In this document: positions 18,499 to 26,659 of the stretch, one piece after another
Layout: each line of letters begins with the position of its first letter
Numbering within the stretch: position 1 is the first letter of the stretch
Assembly (NCBI GenBank): GCA_049115695.1
Contig: JAGDZR010000003.1
Span: 62,001-126,000, forward strand
Source: JAGDZR01 sp049115695
GTDB taxonomy: Bacteria > Bacteroidota > Bacteroidia > Cytophagales > Cyclobacteriaceae
Direction of reading: 5' to 3'
DNA length: 64,000 nucleotides
Position numbers and translations under genes: made by a program
The notes under the pieces: model-generated
What the model was told of the DNA's origin: nothing
What the model saw: the letters and a program-made list of their open reading frames with translations, nothing else
The model's database searches: none

Positions 18499-19261
18499 TA
18501 ATCACGGCTCAATATTTGAGTTGTTAGAAGCAAAATCAAAAGAATACAATCAAGAATCATTCATTGAAGCCGATCCAATATCGGTTCCTCATCGATTTTC
18601 TAAAAAACAGGATATTGAAATAGCCGGATTATTCGCTGCAATATTTGCATGGGGTCAAAGAAAGACAATTGTCAAAAAGGGTTTCGAACTCATGAGTTTG
18701 ATGGATAATGAACCCTATGAATTTGTTAGAAATCATAGTGATCAAGACTTAAAGTCACTTTTGTCCTTTAAGCACAGGACTTTCAATTCCACAGATCTAC
18801 TTTACTTTGTTCATTGGATGCGTTGGTATTACTCAAGGCATGAATCTTTGGAATCGGCATTTTCTGTAGAAGAGGGAAAAAGCAATATTGAAAAGGGACT
18901 AGCCAACTTCTATACGATATTTTTTAGCTTGGATCACCCGTTGAGAACGAGAAAGCACGTCCAGACACCAGAAAGAAAGTCAGCCTGTAAAAGGATCAAT
19001 ATGTTTCTCAGATGGATGGTTCGCACCGACGAGCACGGAGTTGATTTCGGAATATGGAAGTCTATTAAGCCAAGCCAGTTGATTTGCCCATTGGATTTGC
19101 ATGTGAAGCGGGTTTCCGATCGCCTGGGGCTGACCAATCGGAAACAATCAGACTGGGTAACTGCTATTCAGCTAACAGAGAAATTAAGAACTTTTGATGC
19201 CAATGATCCTGTCAAATATGATTTTGCCTTATTCGGATTAGGTGTAATGGAGCAATACTAA
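18491..19261 (+). CDS. TIGR02757 (DUF2400) family protein
   Basis: 256 residues from ATG 18491, which overlaps the LysM stop by 8 bp; a TTG at 18473 is a possible but weaker start. The sequence shows the TIGR02757 features DPISVPHRFSKKQDIEIAGLFAAIFAWGQR near the N-terminus (split here as DPISVPHRFSKKQDIEIAG then LFAAIFAWGQR), the CKRINMFLRWMVR block and a C-terminal LDLHVKRVSDRLGL / DPVKYDFALFGLG. The fold resembles HhH-GPD DNA glycosylases, so a DNA repair or nucleic-acid role has been suggested for the family but not shown. Convergent with pyrE, overlapping by 4 bp. Confidence 0.88.
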   Translation: MNDNHGSIFELLEAKSKEYNQESFIEADPISVPHRFSKKQDIEIAGLFAAIFAWGQRKTIVKKGFELMSLMDNEPYEFVRNHSDQDLKSLLSFKHRTFNSTDLLYFVHWMRWYYSRHESLESAFSVEEGKSNIEKGLANFYTIFFSLDHPLRTRKHVQTPERKSACKRINMFLRWMVRTDEHGVDFGIWKSIKPSQLICPLDLHVKRVSDRLGLTNRKQSDWVTAIQLTEKLRTFDANDPVKYDFALFGLGVMEQY

Positions 19262-19911
19262 GCTGACCAATTTGCAGGGTCTTTTCTCCATTGATTGAGC
19301 TTTTCTTTAAGTTCATTGCTAATTAACTGCTGATCAATCGCTGATTCAATAAGAAGTTCATAATTACTTAGAAAGGTAAGATTTACTTTAGCGTTACGGA
19401 AGTTTTCCTCGGCTATAGGGAATCCATAGGTAAATATGGACACCATGCCTAAGACTTCTATTTTAGCATCTCTGAGCGCTTCTACAGCAGCAAGAGAGCT
19501 CCCTCCGGTAGACACTAAGTCCTCCAATACCACTACTTTCATATCTGATTTTACTCTCCCTTCAATTTGATTGGCTAATCCATGAGATTTTGATTTGGAT
19601 CTAACATAAATAAAGGGGATGTCAAGTGCATCTGCGACTAATGCTCCCTGAGGAATACCAGCAGTGGCTACTCCTGCAATCGCATCTACTTGCTTGTATT
19701 TTGTATTAATAAGTTCAGCGAAGGCCTCTTTCACCTTGGTTCGTACAGCAGGATATGACAGACTCAGTCGATTGTCACAATAGATCGGGGAACTCCATCC
19801 AGACGCCCATGTAAAGGGATCATTCGGTTGAAGTTTGATGGCTTCAATCTTTAATAAATCTTCTGCGATTTCTTTGCCCTTGATGTCGTTGTAGCAACTG
19901 TATTCAATCAT
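19258..19911 (-). CDS. pyrE: Orotate phosphoribosyltransferase
   Basis: 217 residues. It joins orotate and PRPP to give OMP in pyrimidine synthesis. The PRPP-binding motif is VVVLEDLVSTGGSSLAAVEA, and the catalytic loop contains VRSKSKSHGLANQIEGRV. IAGVATAGIPQGALVAD and the N-terminal FTWASGWSSPIYCDNR are typical. Start at ATG 19911 gives a normal length. It is divergent from a NUDIX gene and convergent with TIGR02757. Confidence 0.95.
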   Translation of the reverse strand: MIEYSCYNDIKGKEIAEDLLKIEAIKLQPNDPFTWASGWSSPIYCDNRLSLSYPAVRTKVKEAFAELINTKYKQVDAIAGVATAGIPQGALVADALDIPFIYVRSKSKSHGLANQIEGRVKSDMKVVVLEDLVSTGGSSLAAVEALRDAKIEVLGMVSIFTYGFPIAEENFRNAKVNLTFLSNYELLIESAIDQQLISNELKEKLNQWRKDPANWSA

Positions 19912-19988
19912 GCTAAAATTATTCTTGTTTTAGTGTTGCAAAAGTGATCGGATAAAACCATAATTACAGCGAGATTAAAAGATATTTT

Positions 19989-20675
19989 TTGAAGATCTTC
20001 ATAAACGACATACCCGTCATCCTGACGAAACCCACGGATTTGGATTACGCCAAATATGAGCTAATCATTGATGGGACAAAAGAAAAAATTACGCCCAAGA
20101 ATTTGTTGGATGATGTGTTGATAGTTGATGCCTTTCCTGATAAGGTAGAGGAGCTATTGGTACTTATGACAGATAAGAAATTGAAGAAGGTGGACTCGAT
20201 CACCTTTGCCAGTCGTAGGAAAAAGGAGCTTGTTACTTATATAAAAAACAGGTTTAAAGTAGTGAAGGCAGCAGGAGGAGTTGTCGAAAAGGGAGGTAAG
20301 AACTTGTTGATCTATCGTAACAATAAATGGGATTTACCAAAAGGGAAGTTAGAGAAGGGTGAAGACATTAAGGATTGCGCAGTACGAGAAGTTGAAGAAG
20401 AAACAGGGGTTAAAGTAGTTTTGGGTGATAAAATTTGTCATACTTGGCATACCTACATGCGGAATCAAAAATATGTTCTGAAGAAAACGTATTGGTATGA
20501 AATGAGATGTATCGATGACAGTCTTATGAGTCCGCAAAAAGATGAAGGTATTGATGACGTTCAGTGGATGAACCTTGCCCAAATAAGAGCTGCCCTTTAC
20601 GAATCATATCGTTCAATCAGGGTAGTAGTACAGGAGTATCACAGAATGTTAAAAGCGAAAAGCCCGCAGAGTTGA
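19989..20675 (+). CDS. NUDIX hydrolase with N-terminal extension
   Basis: 228 residues from a TTG start at 19989; the first residues MKIFINDIPVILTK read as a natural N-terminus and no ATG is available. About 95 residues without recognised domain precede a NUDIX domain (about 96-225). The Nudix box is complete: GKLEKGEDIKDCAVREVEEETGV conforms to Gx5Ex7REUxEExGU (it spans residues 116-138). Substrate cannot be inferred; such proteins hydrolyse nucleoside diphosphates linked to other groups. The stop abuts the convergent coaD gene. Confidence 0.88.
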   Translation: MKIFINDIPVILTKPTDLDYAKYELIIDGTKEKITPKNLLDDVLIVDAFPDKVEELLVLMTDKKLKKVDSITFASRRKKELVTYIKNRFKVVKAAGGVVEKGGKNLLIYRNNKWDLPKGKLEKGEDIKDCAVREVEEETGVKVVLGDKICHTWHTYMRNQKYVLKKTYWYEMRCIDDSLMSPQKDEGIDDVQWMNLAQIRAALYESYRSIRVVVQEYHRMLKAKSPQS

Positions 20676-21128
20676 TTAAAGATCGTAGGGTAGGAAAGGA
20701 GTCACATCTCCTCCATATTTATGCACTTCCCGGATAATCGTTGAGCTTATATGGGCAAGATTGGGATCGGTTATGAGAAAAACGGTTTCCAAATCCTCAT
20801 ACAGATATCTGTTTACTTGCGAAATTGTGTTTTCATATTCAAAGTCTGTTGTATTTCGCAACCCCCTTACCAGGTATTTTGCATCATATCGTTTTGCCAG
20901 CGATGCGGTAAGCTCATCATACACCATTACTTCAACCTGGCTATAATCTTTAAATGCTCCTTCAATACATTGCTGCATAAAATCAACCTCGAAATATCGT
21001 TTCTTTTTTGTATTGTGACCAATGGCAATAATAAGCTTGTCAAAAAGCTCCAATGAACGCATTGCAATATCCTGATGACCTTTTGTGAAAGGATCGAATG
21101 AGCCTGGAAATATGGCTACTTTATTCAT
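20676..21128 (-). CDS. coaD: Pantetheine-phosphate adenylyltransferase
   Basis: 150 residues from ATG 21128 (MNKVAIFPGSFDPFTKGH), preferred over the longer frame beginning at 21140 because the first beta strand starts there in the family. It catalyses the penultimate step of coenzyme A synthesis. Signatures are GSFDPFTKGHQDI (TxGH nucleotidyl-transferase motif), LVRGLRNTTDFEYE and the C-terminal HISSTIIREV. Its start lies 2 bp after the stop of the DUF3822 gene, a pairing seen widely in Bacteroidota. Confidence 0.96.
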   Translation of the reverse strand: MNKVAIFPGSFDPFTKGHQDIAMRSLELFDKLIIAIGHNTKKKRYFEVDFMQQCIEGAFKDYSQVEVMVYDELTASLAKRYDAKYLVRGLRNTTDFEYENTISQVNRYLYEDLETVFLITDPNLAHISSTIIREVHKYGGDVTPFLPYDL

Positions 21129-21130
21129 GA

Positions 21131-22018
21131 TTATGCACACATATAGATATTCAACAAATCAAAATAGCCATGATCGGGTATTTCGTCAAATTGATATCTA
21201 AATTTTAGTTTGGCCGGTCTTGACCCAAAAGATACATCCCTGATATACTTCCGAATCAATTCCATGTGCTTTGATTTTTGGCTAACGTTTCCCCAAAGGA
21301 CAACTTTGGTGCTTTTTTGACTTAGTCCGAGTTCTTTAAACACCAGCATAATAAATCGAAGGTAATCTTCGCTTTTCTTGGCTGCAAACTGATTGTAGTA
21401 GAGGAGTTGTTGCTTTTCAGTCACAACCGTATGTAATATGCCGCGATCGATTAAGCAAAACATAGACTTATCGTGAGGGTGATCATCATGACGCAGAATT
21501 CCCTCAATAAAAGAACTACCTTGATGAAGAAAGACAATTTGCCTGTTGACATAAACACTTTTGATCCAGTTGACAAGTTTGAGGTCTCCCGCAAAAATAT
21601 TCACTGCGTCGGACATCACATGCTGGTAAAAGTGTGCGTCTTCAATGTTTGTTTTTATTTCACTATTGACAGACAGGTAGTCCATCGCAGCTGATTGCAC
21701 AAACATGGGGGCAGGGACAAGTGTGAATTTATGCGTTTTGAAGGCAAGTTTCACCTCTTTCCAAAACCCGGCCCTGAGCAGGTGATGGTTGTCAAAGATT
21801 TCTTTTAATAAGGTAATCCGTGTGTTGATCGTTTTAACACCTTCTAGTCTGAAGTCTTCCAACAGCAGCACCTGACTGTGAGAATCCGTGATTGCTAATG
21901 AGAAATCACGGATCCCAATCAATAAGGATAAAGTATACTTATGGAGATCATCTACAGAGAAATGATCATCCTTAATTCTCTTTACGAGCTTATATTCTTG
22001 TGTAGGTGTATTGTCCAA
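21131..22018 (-). CDS. DUF3822 family protein
   Basis: 295 residues. Hallmarks are an N-terminal LHKYTLSLLIGIRDFSLAIT strand-turn-strand, a central LVPAPMFVQSAAMDYLSVN, and SMFCLIDRGILHTVVTEKQQ, which together resemble a type-III-like actin/ASKHA fold. Its position immediately upstream of coaD is conserved in Bacteroidota, but the function is not established. Stop and coaD start are 2 bp apart and the gene follows a 197-residue hypothetical gene by 8 bp, so the three are probably one transcript. Confidence 0.85.
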   Translation of the reverse strand: MDNTPTQEYKLVKRIKDDHFSVDDLHKYTLSLLIGIRDFSLAITDSHSQVLLLEDFRLEGVKTINTRITLLKEIFDNHHLLRAGFWKEVKLAFKTHKFTLVPAPMFVQSAAMDYLSVNSEIKTNIEDAHFYQHVMSDAVNIFAGDLKLVNWIKSVYVNRQIVFLHQGSSFIEGILRHDDHPHDKSMFCLIDRGILHTVVTEKQQLLYYNQFAAKKSEDYLRFIMLVFKELGLSQKSTKVVLWGNVSQKSKHMELIRKYIRDVSFGSRPAKLKFRYQFDEIPDHGYFDLLNIYMCA

Positions 22019-22026
22019 TTTGTATG

Positions 22027-22620
22027 TTACTCCCAGTTACCTGCAGTCGTTACACTCGTTCTAGATCCAAACCGCAAAGGTTTTCTTGAGTTTAACTCAC
22101 TTTCAGCGTCTCTTGTTTTATCAACAGGAGTAGGGTTCCATACTTCGACAACATCAACTAGGATGTTACCTTTCTGAATCTTATCCGCCCACATTTTGAA
22201 TTTCGTTGCAGGTTCGACACCTGGCACATATGCCATAGACTCAAGACTGAAGTTTGGAAACTTTCTTTCATTAAAAACAGAATCCATTACCGAAATGCTT
22301 CCTAAGGTATCCACGGTGACAGAGGTACTATCAGCACCATACGCTAACGTGATAATGGTCTCTGTTCGCTGAACAATGTAAATGTTCCCAGAGTCAACAA
22401 AATTGATCAACTTATCCCAATCTGAAGTATAGCTACCATTGACTCCTTTAAATGCGAGTTGTGCTTCACGGATAACTTTTAATTGGTCAATAATATCATC
22501 TTCCATTCGCTCGATTCTCTTGGTTTCTTCGATAGTACTGTTGATAGAATCATACAGGTACCATGCAAGAAACATAGCAACGATAAAAAAGACTGCAGTT
22601 AGGATTTTAGTTGTACTCAT
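22027..22620 (-). CDS. Hypothetical membrane-anchored protein, 197 aa
   Basis: One N-terminal membrane helix (TAVFFIVAMFLAWYLYDSI), then a charged amphipathic helix and a block reading REAQLAFKGVNGSYTSDWDK and LINFVDSGNIYIVQ. The hydrophobic helix running into a charged helix with this Trp-containing turn is reminiscent of type II secretion pseudopilins, but the prepilin cleavage motif (Gly followed by Phe/Met and Glu at +5) is absent. The C-terminal third is an exposed beta-rich region. Not a named family to me. Probably exported facing the periplasm and co-transcribed with DUF3822-coaD. Confidence 0.72.
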   Translation of the reverse strand: MSTTKILTAVFFIVAMFLAWYLYDSINSTIEETKRIERMEDDIIDQLKVIREAQLAFKGVNGSYTSDWDKLINFVDSGNIYIVQRTETIITLAYGADSTSVTVDTLGSISVMDSVFNERKFPNFSLESMAYVPGVEPATKFKMWADKIQKGNILVDVVEVWNPTPVDKTRDAESELNSRKPLRFGSRTSVTTAGNWE

Positions 22621-22679
22621 TTTTTATGATTTTTTGCAATATTAAGTATAAAGGCATAAGAATTGAAACCGCTAATTTG

Positions 22680-23183
22680 TCAAATATTGCGAAATGTGTG
22701 AAATCCTCTTAGATGAATGATCTCCTGAGGTGATGAACAGAGAAAAAAAGAGTTATGAATGTGTTTTTTTTTAAGTTCAATGATTTCATCGAATTTAATG
22801 AATTTTATTTCAGTGAGTATCTGATTTTGAGATTCAAGCTCTGGATCTGTTCCCAAAGTCAAATTACCACCTGCTTTTTCTACCCGGAAGAATAGTTCAA
22901 TTGCATGAAATTTATCATCCATGTATTCATTTGCAAAAAGATATTCTCTCACATCTATGTTCAATCCTGTTTCTTCAAGAAACTCTCGGCGGAGACAATC
23001 TTGACTGGATTCACCAAACTCAATTCCACCACCAGGTGGACTCCATAGGTAGTCGCCCTTTCCAATACCTTTATGCTTAAGAAGCAGTACTGCGTTATTT
23101 TCGATTAAAATGCCGCAAACCCTTGTTCTTACATGATTACTGAAGATTGCATGACCAGGCTCCTCAGAATGTGGTAAATTCAT
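22680..23183 (-). CDS. NUDIX hydrolase
   Basis: 167 residues from ATG 23183 (MNLPHSEEPGHAIFSNHVRT); the longer frame to 23288 would cover the divergent gene's promoter and start and is unlikely. The Nudix box GGIEFGESSQDCLRREFLEETGL is intact, and the RVCGILIENNAVLLLKHKG strand is typical of NTP-pyrophosphohydrolase-like members. Substrate unknown. Divergent from the DUF1573 gene with 47 bp between starts. Confidence 0.85.
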   Translation of the reverse strand: MNLPHSEEPGHAIFSNHVRTRVCGILIENNAVLLLKHKGIGKGDYLWSPPGGGIEFGESSQDCLRREFLEETGLNIDVREYLFANEYMDDKFHAIELFFRVEKAGGNLTLGTDPELESQNQILTEIKFIKFDEIIELKKKHIHNSFFLCSSPQEIIHLRGFHTFRNI

Positions 23184-23195
23184 AAACCAATTGTT

Positions 23196-23203
23196 TAAAT
23201 TTG
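23196..23203 (+). promoter_or_regulatory. Candidate -7 promoter element of the DUF1573 gene (TAAATTTG)
   Basis: Exact match to TAnnTTTG, 27 bp before the ATG at 23231. It predicts a transcript with a leader of about 23 bases. No TTG was found at 17-23 bp upstream, so only the -7 half is supported. Confidence 0.4.
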
Positions 23204-23230
23204 ACGTTGTAATTCGAAACAAGAACAGAA

Positions 23231-23647
23231 ATGAACAAGATAGCAATCTTTCTATTGACAATAATGGCAGGTTTTTTTGCAAAAGCACAGGAGCCGGCTG
23301 TACTCGAAGAGCCAGTAAATGGGGCGAAAATAGTATTTGCGGAGAAAAAACATGATTTTGGCGATATTAAGCAAGGTGATGTTGTTGAACATGTTTTTGA
23401 ATTTGAAAATGTAGGAAATCAGCCATTGATCCTTAATCAACCACGAACCACATGTGGTTGTACAACTCCAACATGGCCAAGAGAACCAATTGCTCCAGGT
23501 GAGAAGTCTTCAATCACTGTAAAGTTCAATAGCAGGGGAAAAATAGGGGTTATCAATAAAGTGGTGACAGTAACCTCCAATGCGGTCAACAACATTGAAC
23601 GAATATCAATTGAAACCAATATCAGGTTAGCGGATACAGAAGGTTAA
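23231..23647 (+). CDS. Exported DUF1573 domain protein
   Basis: 138 residues: signal peptide (MNKIAIFLLTIMAGFFAKAQ) and one Ig-like DUF1573 domain with KHDFGDIKQGDVVEHVFEFE, NVGNQPLILNQPRTTCGCT and APGEKSSITVKFNS. The TTCGCT cysteine pair is a family hallmark. These small periplasmic or surface proteins are abundant in Bacteroidota and their role is unknown. The last 4 bases overlap the convergent DUF423 gene. Confidence 0.9.
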   Translation: MNKIAIFLLTIMAGFFAKAQEPAVLEEPVNGAKIVFAEKKHDFGDIKQGDVVEHVFEFENVGNQPLILNQPRTTCGCTTPTWPREPIAPGEKSSITVKFNSRGKIGVINKVVTVTSNAVNNIERISIETNIRLADTEG

Positions 23648-24000
23648 GACTTCTTAGCAACAAGGAGCCATACCCATCCTGCGATAAACGCAGTACCTCC
23701 GATAGGGGCGATAGCGCCGAAAATGGTAATATTGGTAATCGATAGTGTGTAAAGAGATCCAGAAAACAATATGATACCAAGGAAGAATAGTGCTGCTATC
23801 TTCCTTTTTTGTTTTATGGGAACAATAGATGTGATGAAAATCGCGAATACATGGTAGAAATGATATTTCGAGCCTGTCTCAAAGGTGTCAATGCGGTTGT
23901 TTGCGGTAAGAATATCAGCCAGACCATGAGCGCCAAACGCTCCTATGGCCACCGCTAGTATGGCTAAAACAGCCGAAAGGTTAAACAGTCGCTTGTCCAT
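23644..24000 (-). CDS. DUF423 family membrane protein
   Basis: 118 residues from ATG 24000 (MDKRLFNLSAVLAILAVAIGAFGAHGL reads as the usual start of the family). Four membrane helices are visible, with the diagnostic GAFGAHGL and PIGGTAFIAGWVWLL. Function unknown. It begins within the 3' end of the YggS gene (20-bp overlap), so the two are likely translationally coupled. Confidence 0.9.
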   Translation of the reverse strand: MDKRLFNLSAVLAILAVAIGAFGAHGLADILTANNRIDTFETGSKYHFYHVFAIFITSIVPIKQKRKIAALFFLGIILFSGSLYTLSITNITIFGAIAPIGGTAFIAGWVWLLVAKKS

Positions 24001-24667
24001 AGTTTCTTTCTCCAAATATTGAACTTCCAATTCGTACCATTGTTGCACCGCATGCCAAGGCTATTTGATAGTCCCCACTCATTCCCATTGATAATTCCTG
24101 CATGTCAACCTGAGGCGATTTTACTGCTTTGAGTTTATCAAATAAGCTCTTTAAAAATGTAAACTCTGATTTGATTTTCTCTGTGTCAGTTGTGTTGGTA
24201 GCCATGCCCATAAGTCCAATTACTCTTATTCCGGTTAAATCAGATAAAATGTCTGGGTTTAGTAATTCAGAAATCTCTTGACTAGAAAAACCGTGTTTTG
24301 ATGTTTCTTCAGCAATGTGCACCTGCAGGAGCACTTGAACAGATCGTTCATTTTTAATTCCTTCTTTACTGATTTCTTTTAGAAGCTTAAATGAATCAAC
24401 ACTATGAATCAAATGAACAAAGGGAGCAATGAACTTGACTTTATTTCTTTGCAAGTGCCCGATCATGTGCCAATTGATGTCCTGAGGGAGTTCTTCATGT
24501 TTTCGGACGAGCTCCTGAACCTTATTTTCTCCAAAATCACGATGGCCCATGTTGTAAGCCGCTTCAATTAGATTGTTTGGTTTTGTCTTAGAAACCGCTA
24601 TCAATTTGGCTCCAAATGGAGATAACTCCTGATAATAATGTTCAATAGATACTTTAATATTATTCAT
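23981..24667 (-). CDS. YggS/PLPBP family pyridoxal-phosphate homeostasis protein
   Basis: 228 residues from ATG 24667 (MNNIKVSIEHYYQEL). The PLP-binding Lys is in KLIAVSKTKPN; other signatures are DFGENKVQELVRKHEEL, INWHMIGHLQRNKVKFI and LSMGMSGDYQIALACGATMVRIGSSIFG. The fold is an alanine-racemase-like barrel without known catalysis, acting in PLP and amino-acid homeostasis. First gene of a two-gene unit with DUF423. Confidence 0.94.
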   Translation of the reverse strand: MNNIKVSIEHYYQELSPFGAKLIAVSKTKPNNLIEAAYNMGHRDFGENKVQELVRKHEELPQDINWHMIGHLQRNKVKFIAPFVHLIHSVDSFKLLKEISKEGIKNERSVQVLLQVHIAEETSKHGFSSQEISELLNPDILSDLTGIRVIGLMGMATNTTDTEKIKSEFTFLKSLFDKLKAVKSPQVDMQELSMGMSGDYQIALACGATMVRIGSSIFGERNYGQATV

Positions 24668-24850
24668 CAGATAAGAAGATGCTTTTAGATAAAATCCCAA
24701 GGCAATATTAGATACTTTACAATATAAAGCACATCATTAAAAAAGGGTTAGTTCTACATTGAGCTCAAGTTGTAGACCGACTCGGCATTTTGGGAGAACT
24801 TGAAGTCTTTTCGAGTTGGTTTAATCGAACATACATATCTTAGCGCTGAA

Positions 24851-25477
24851 ATGGCACCAGTTGTAAATGGATTATTATTTGGGTTAGTTTTTGTACTAGC
24901 CCTGGGCCCAGCTTTCTTCGCGCTGATTCAGACAAGTGTCCACAAAGGATTCAAACCGGCAGTGTTTTTTGCATTAGGCATCTCGTTGAGCGATGTGCTC
25001 TACGTAGGGTTAATATTGTTAGGGATATCAGGGTTATTCAACAATCCTGAAGTTAAATTCTGGATGGGAGTGATTGGTACCATTGTTCTCTTGATTGTTG
25101 GAGTATCTTATTGGTTTAAGCCCGTGCACATTGTTCATAATAAGGAGGACATGGGCAGTAAGGCGATATTAGCCAAATATATCCTTAAAGGCCTCTTATT
25201 AAATGGACTGAACCCCTTCATTATCGTGTTCTGGGTTTCAGCGGTTTCTTTGGTGAATCTTAATTACGAATACACCTTTTATCAGAAGACTTACTTTTTC
25301 ATTGGAGTATTGGTCACCATTCTTACTACAGACATTGTTAAAGCTTCTTTAGCCCAACGCTTGAAGCAGTTTATTACTCCGGAAATTGTATTAAGGGCAA
25401 ATCGAATTGTAGGGAGCCTTTTTATTATTTTTAGTCTGAGGATAGTCTATTTTCTTATTGTCAACTACTGGGAATAG
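24851..25477 (+). CDS. LysE family amino-acid exporter
   Basis: 208 residues from ATG 24851 (MAPVVNGLLFGLVFVLALGPA); the in-frame extension upstream is poorly protein-like. Six membrane helices, with the family's ALGPAFFALIQTSVHKGFKPA loop and GLLLNGLNPFIIVFWVSAVS. Likely exports amino acids or similar small compounds; substrate is not evident. Stands alone on the plus strand, with a terminator for the opposing ribosomal operon just beyond its stop. Confidence 0.85.
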   Translation: MAPVVNGLLFGLVFVLALGPAFFALIQTSVHKGFKPAVFFALGISLSDVLYVGLILLGISGLFNNPEVKFWMGVIGTIVLLIVGVSYWFKPVHIVHNKEDMGSKAILAKYILKGLLLNGLNPFIIVFWVSAVSLVNLNYEYTFYQKTYFFIGVLVTILTTDIVKASLAQRLKQFITPEIVLRANRIVGSLFIIFSLRIVYFLIVNYWE

Positions 25478-25484
25478 ATGGACA

Positions 25485-25514
25485 TAAAAAAACCCTGATG
25501 GAATCCAACAGGGT
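25485..25514 (-). terminator. Intrinsic terminator of rpsF-rpsR-rplI
   Basis: On the minus strand, ACCCTG, an 11-base loop and CAGGGT form a 6-bp stem followed by a run of seven T. It lies 24 bp past the rplI stop. Confidence 0.8.
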
Positions 25515-25537
25515 CTTTAATCATTTATGATGTCTTC

Positions 25538-25981
25538 TTAATCAGCGACAACATTCAGAGTAATTTCATGGTGAACATTCTTATGCAGATCAATTTCCGC
25601 TTTATGTTCCCCAATCTCTTTAATCGCAGATGAGAAAGAAATCTTCTTTCGATCAATCTCGAATCCTTTAGCAGTAAGTGCGTCAGCTACCTGAAGTGCT
25701 GTAATAGCACCAAAGATTTTACCGCTTTCTCCTGCCTTAGTTTTTATTTCAAGTGTCAAATCACCCATTTTAGCCGCAATGCCTTCAGCATCTTTCAATG
25801 CTTTTTCAGCTTTGTGTGCAGCTTGTCGGATGTTTTCTTCGATCATTTTCCTGTTCGAAGTACTTGCCAAAATAGCAATTCCCTGTGGGATTAGGTAGTT
25901 TCTACCGTATCCTGGCTTTACGCTTACAATATCATTTTTGTAGCCAAGCCCTTTGATGTCTTCTCTAAGTATTACCTCCAT
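25538..25981 (-). CDS. rplI: Ribosomal protein bL9
   Basis: 147 residues, normal size. The N-terminal rRNA-binding domain has EVILREDIKGLGYKNDIVSV and GYGRNYLIPQGIA, the long connecting helix spans about 45-75, and the C-terminal domain follows (SGKIFGAITALQVADAL). Last gene of the S6-S18-L9 operon, ending before an intrinsic terminator. Confidence 0.97.
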   Translation of the reverse strand: MEVILREDIKGLGYKNDIVSVKPGYGRNYLIPQGIAILASTSNRKMIEENIRQAAHKAEKALKDAEGIAAKMGDLTLEIKTKAGESGKIFGAITALQVADALTAKGFEIDRKKISFSSAIKEIGEHKAEIDLHKNVHHEITLNVVAD

Positions 25982-25990
25982 GATAAATAA

Positions 25991-26242
25991 TTATTTAAGG
26001 GAATCAGTAACATAAGGAAGAACACCAATGTGTCTCGCTCGCTTTACAGCCTGAGCCACTTTTCTTTGGTATTTCAAGCTAGTACCAGTTATTCTTCTTG
26101 GCAACAGCTTTCCTTGCTCATTCACAAACTTCAAAAGGAAGTTAGCGTCTTTGTAATCGATGTACTTAATGCCGTTTTTCTTGAATCGGCAATATTTCTT
26201 AACCGTTTGTTCCCGGTTAATGGGTTCGTTTTGCAATGTCAT
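25991..26242 (-). CDS. rpsR: Ribosomal protein bS18
   Basis: 83 residues. CRFKKNGIKYIDYKDANFLL and RRITGTSLKYQRKVAQAVKRAR are the S18 signatures. The start overlaps the rpsF stop by 4 bp; rplI follows after 9 bp. Confidence 0.97.
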   Translation of the reverse strand: MTLQNEPINREQTVKKYCRFKKNGIKYIDYKDANFLLKFVNEQGKLLPRRITGTSLKYQRKVAQAVKRARHIGVLPYVTDSLK

Positions 26243-26601
26243 GACTTTGCCTCCTCCTTTTCTTTCTTGTTGAATTCTCCTTTTCTTCTTCGCTCGTTAT
26301 AAATAAGCGCGTGCTTGTCAAGAGCCACTGTTAGGAATCTCATGACTTTCTCGTCTCTCCTGAATTCTGTTTCAAGCTTAGTAATTACGGATGGTTCTGT
26401 CTTAAATTCAAATAAATGATAGAAACCTGTCGTCTTGTGATGCATGGTGTAAGCCAACTTCTTAAGACCCCAGTTCTCAACATTAACCATTTCTGCACCG
26501 TTATCGGTCAGGACTGATTTGAATCTTTCGACAGCATCCTTCATCTGAGCTTCAGACAAAACGGGAGTTAAAATGAATACTGTCTCGTAATTTCGTTTCA
26601 T
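26239..26601 (-). CDS. rpsF: Ribosomal protein bS6
   Basis: 120 residues: MKRNYETVFILTPVLSEAQ at the start, then the S6 core with YTMHHKTTGFYHLFEFKTEP and a lysine/glutamate-rich tail (FNKKEKEEAKS). Partner of S18 in the 30S platform. First gene of the operon; a TAnnTTTG element lies 32 bp upstream. Confidence 0.97.
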   Translation of the reverse strand: MKRNYETVFILTPVLSEAQMKDAVERFKSVLTDNGAEMVNVENWGLKKLAYTMHHKTTGFYHLFEFKTEPSVITKLETEFRRDEKVMRFLTVALDKHALIYNERRRKGEFNKKEKEEAKS

Positions 26602-26632
26602 GTTAATAATTGAACTATAAAAATTAAGGCTG

Positions 26633-26640
26633 CAAAATTA
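26633..26640 (-). promoter_or_regulatory. Candidate -7 promoter element of rpsF operon (TAATTTTG)
   Basis: Minus-strand TAATTTTG, exact match to TAnnTTTG, predicts a start near 26628 and a leader of about 27 bases before the rpsF ATG at 26601. A TTG lies only 12 bp upstream, so the -33 half is not supported. Confidence 0.4.
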
Positions 26641-26659
26641 AAGAACTTATTGCAAAAAA

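Noticed and set aside
22735..22770. A-run and T-run pair near the start of the minus-strand NUDIX 3' end considered as a terminator
   Set aside because: No GC-bearing stem between the runs and it lies inside the coding sequence.
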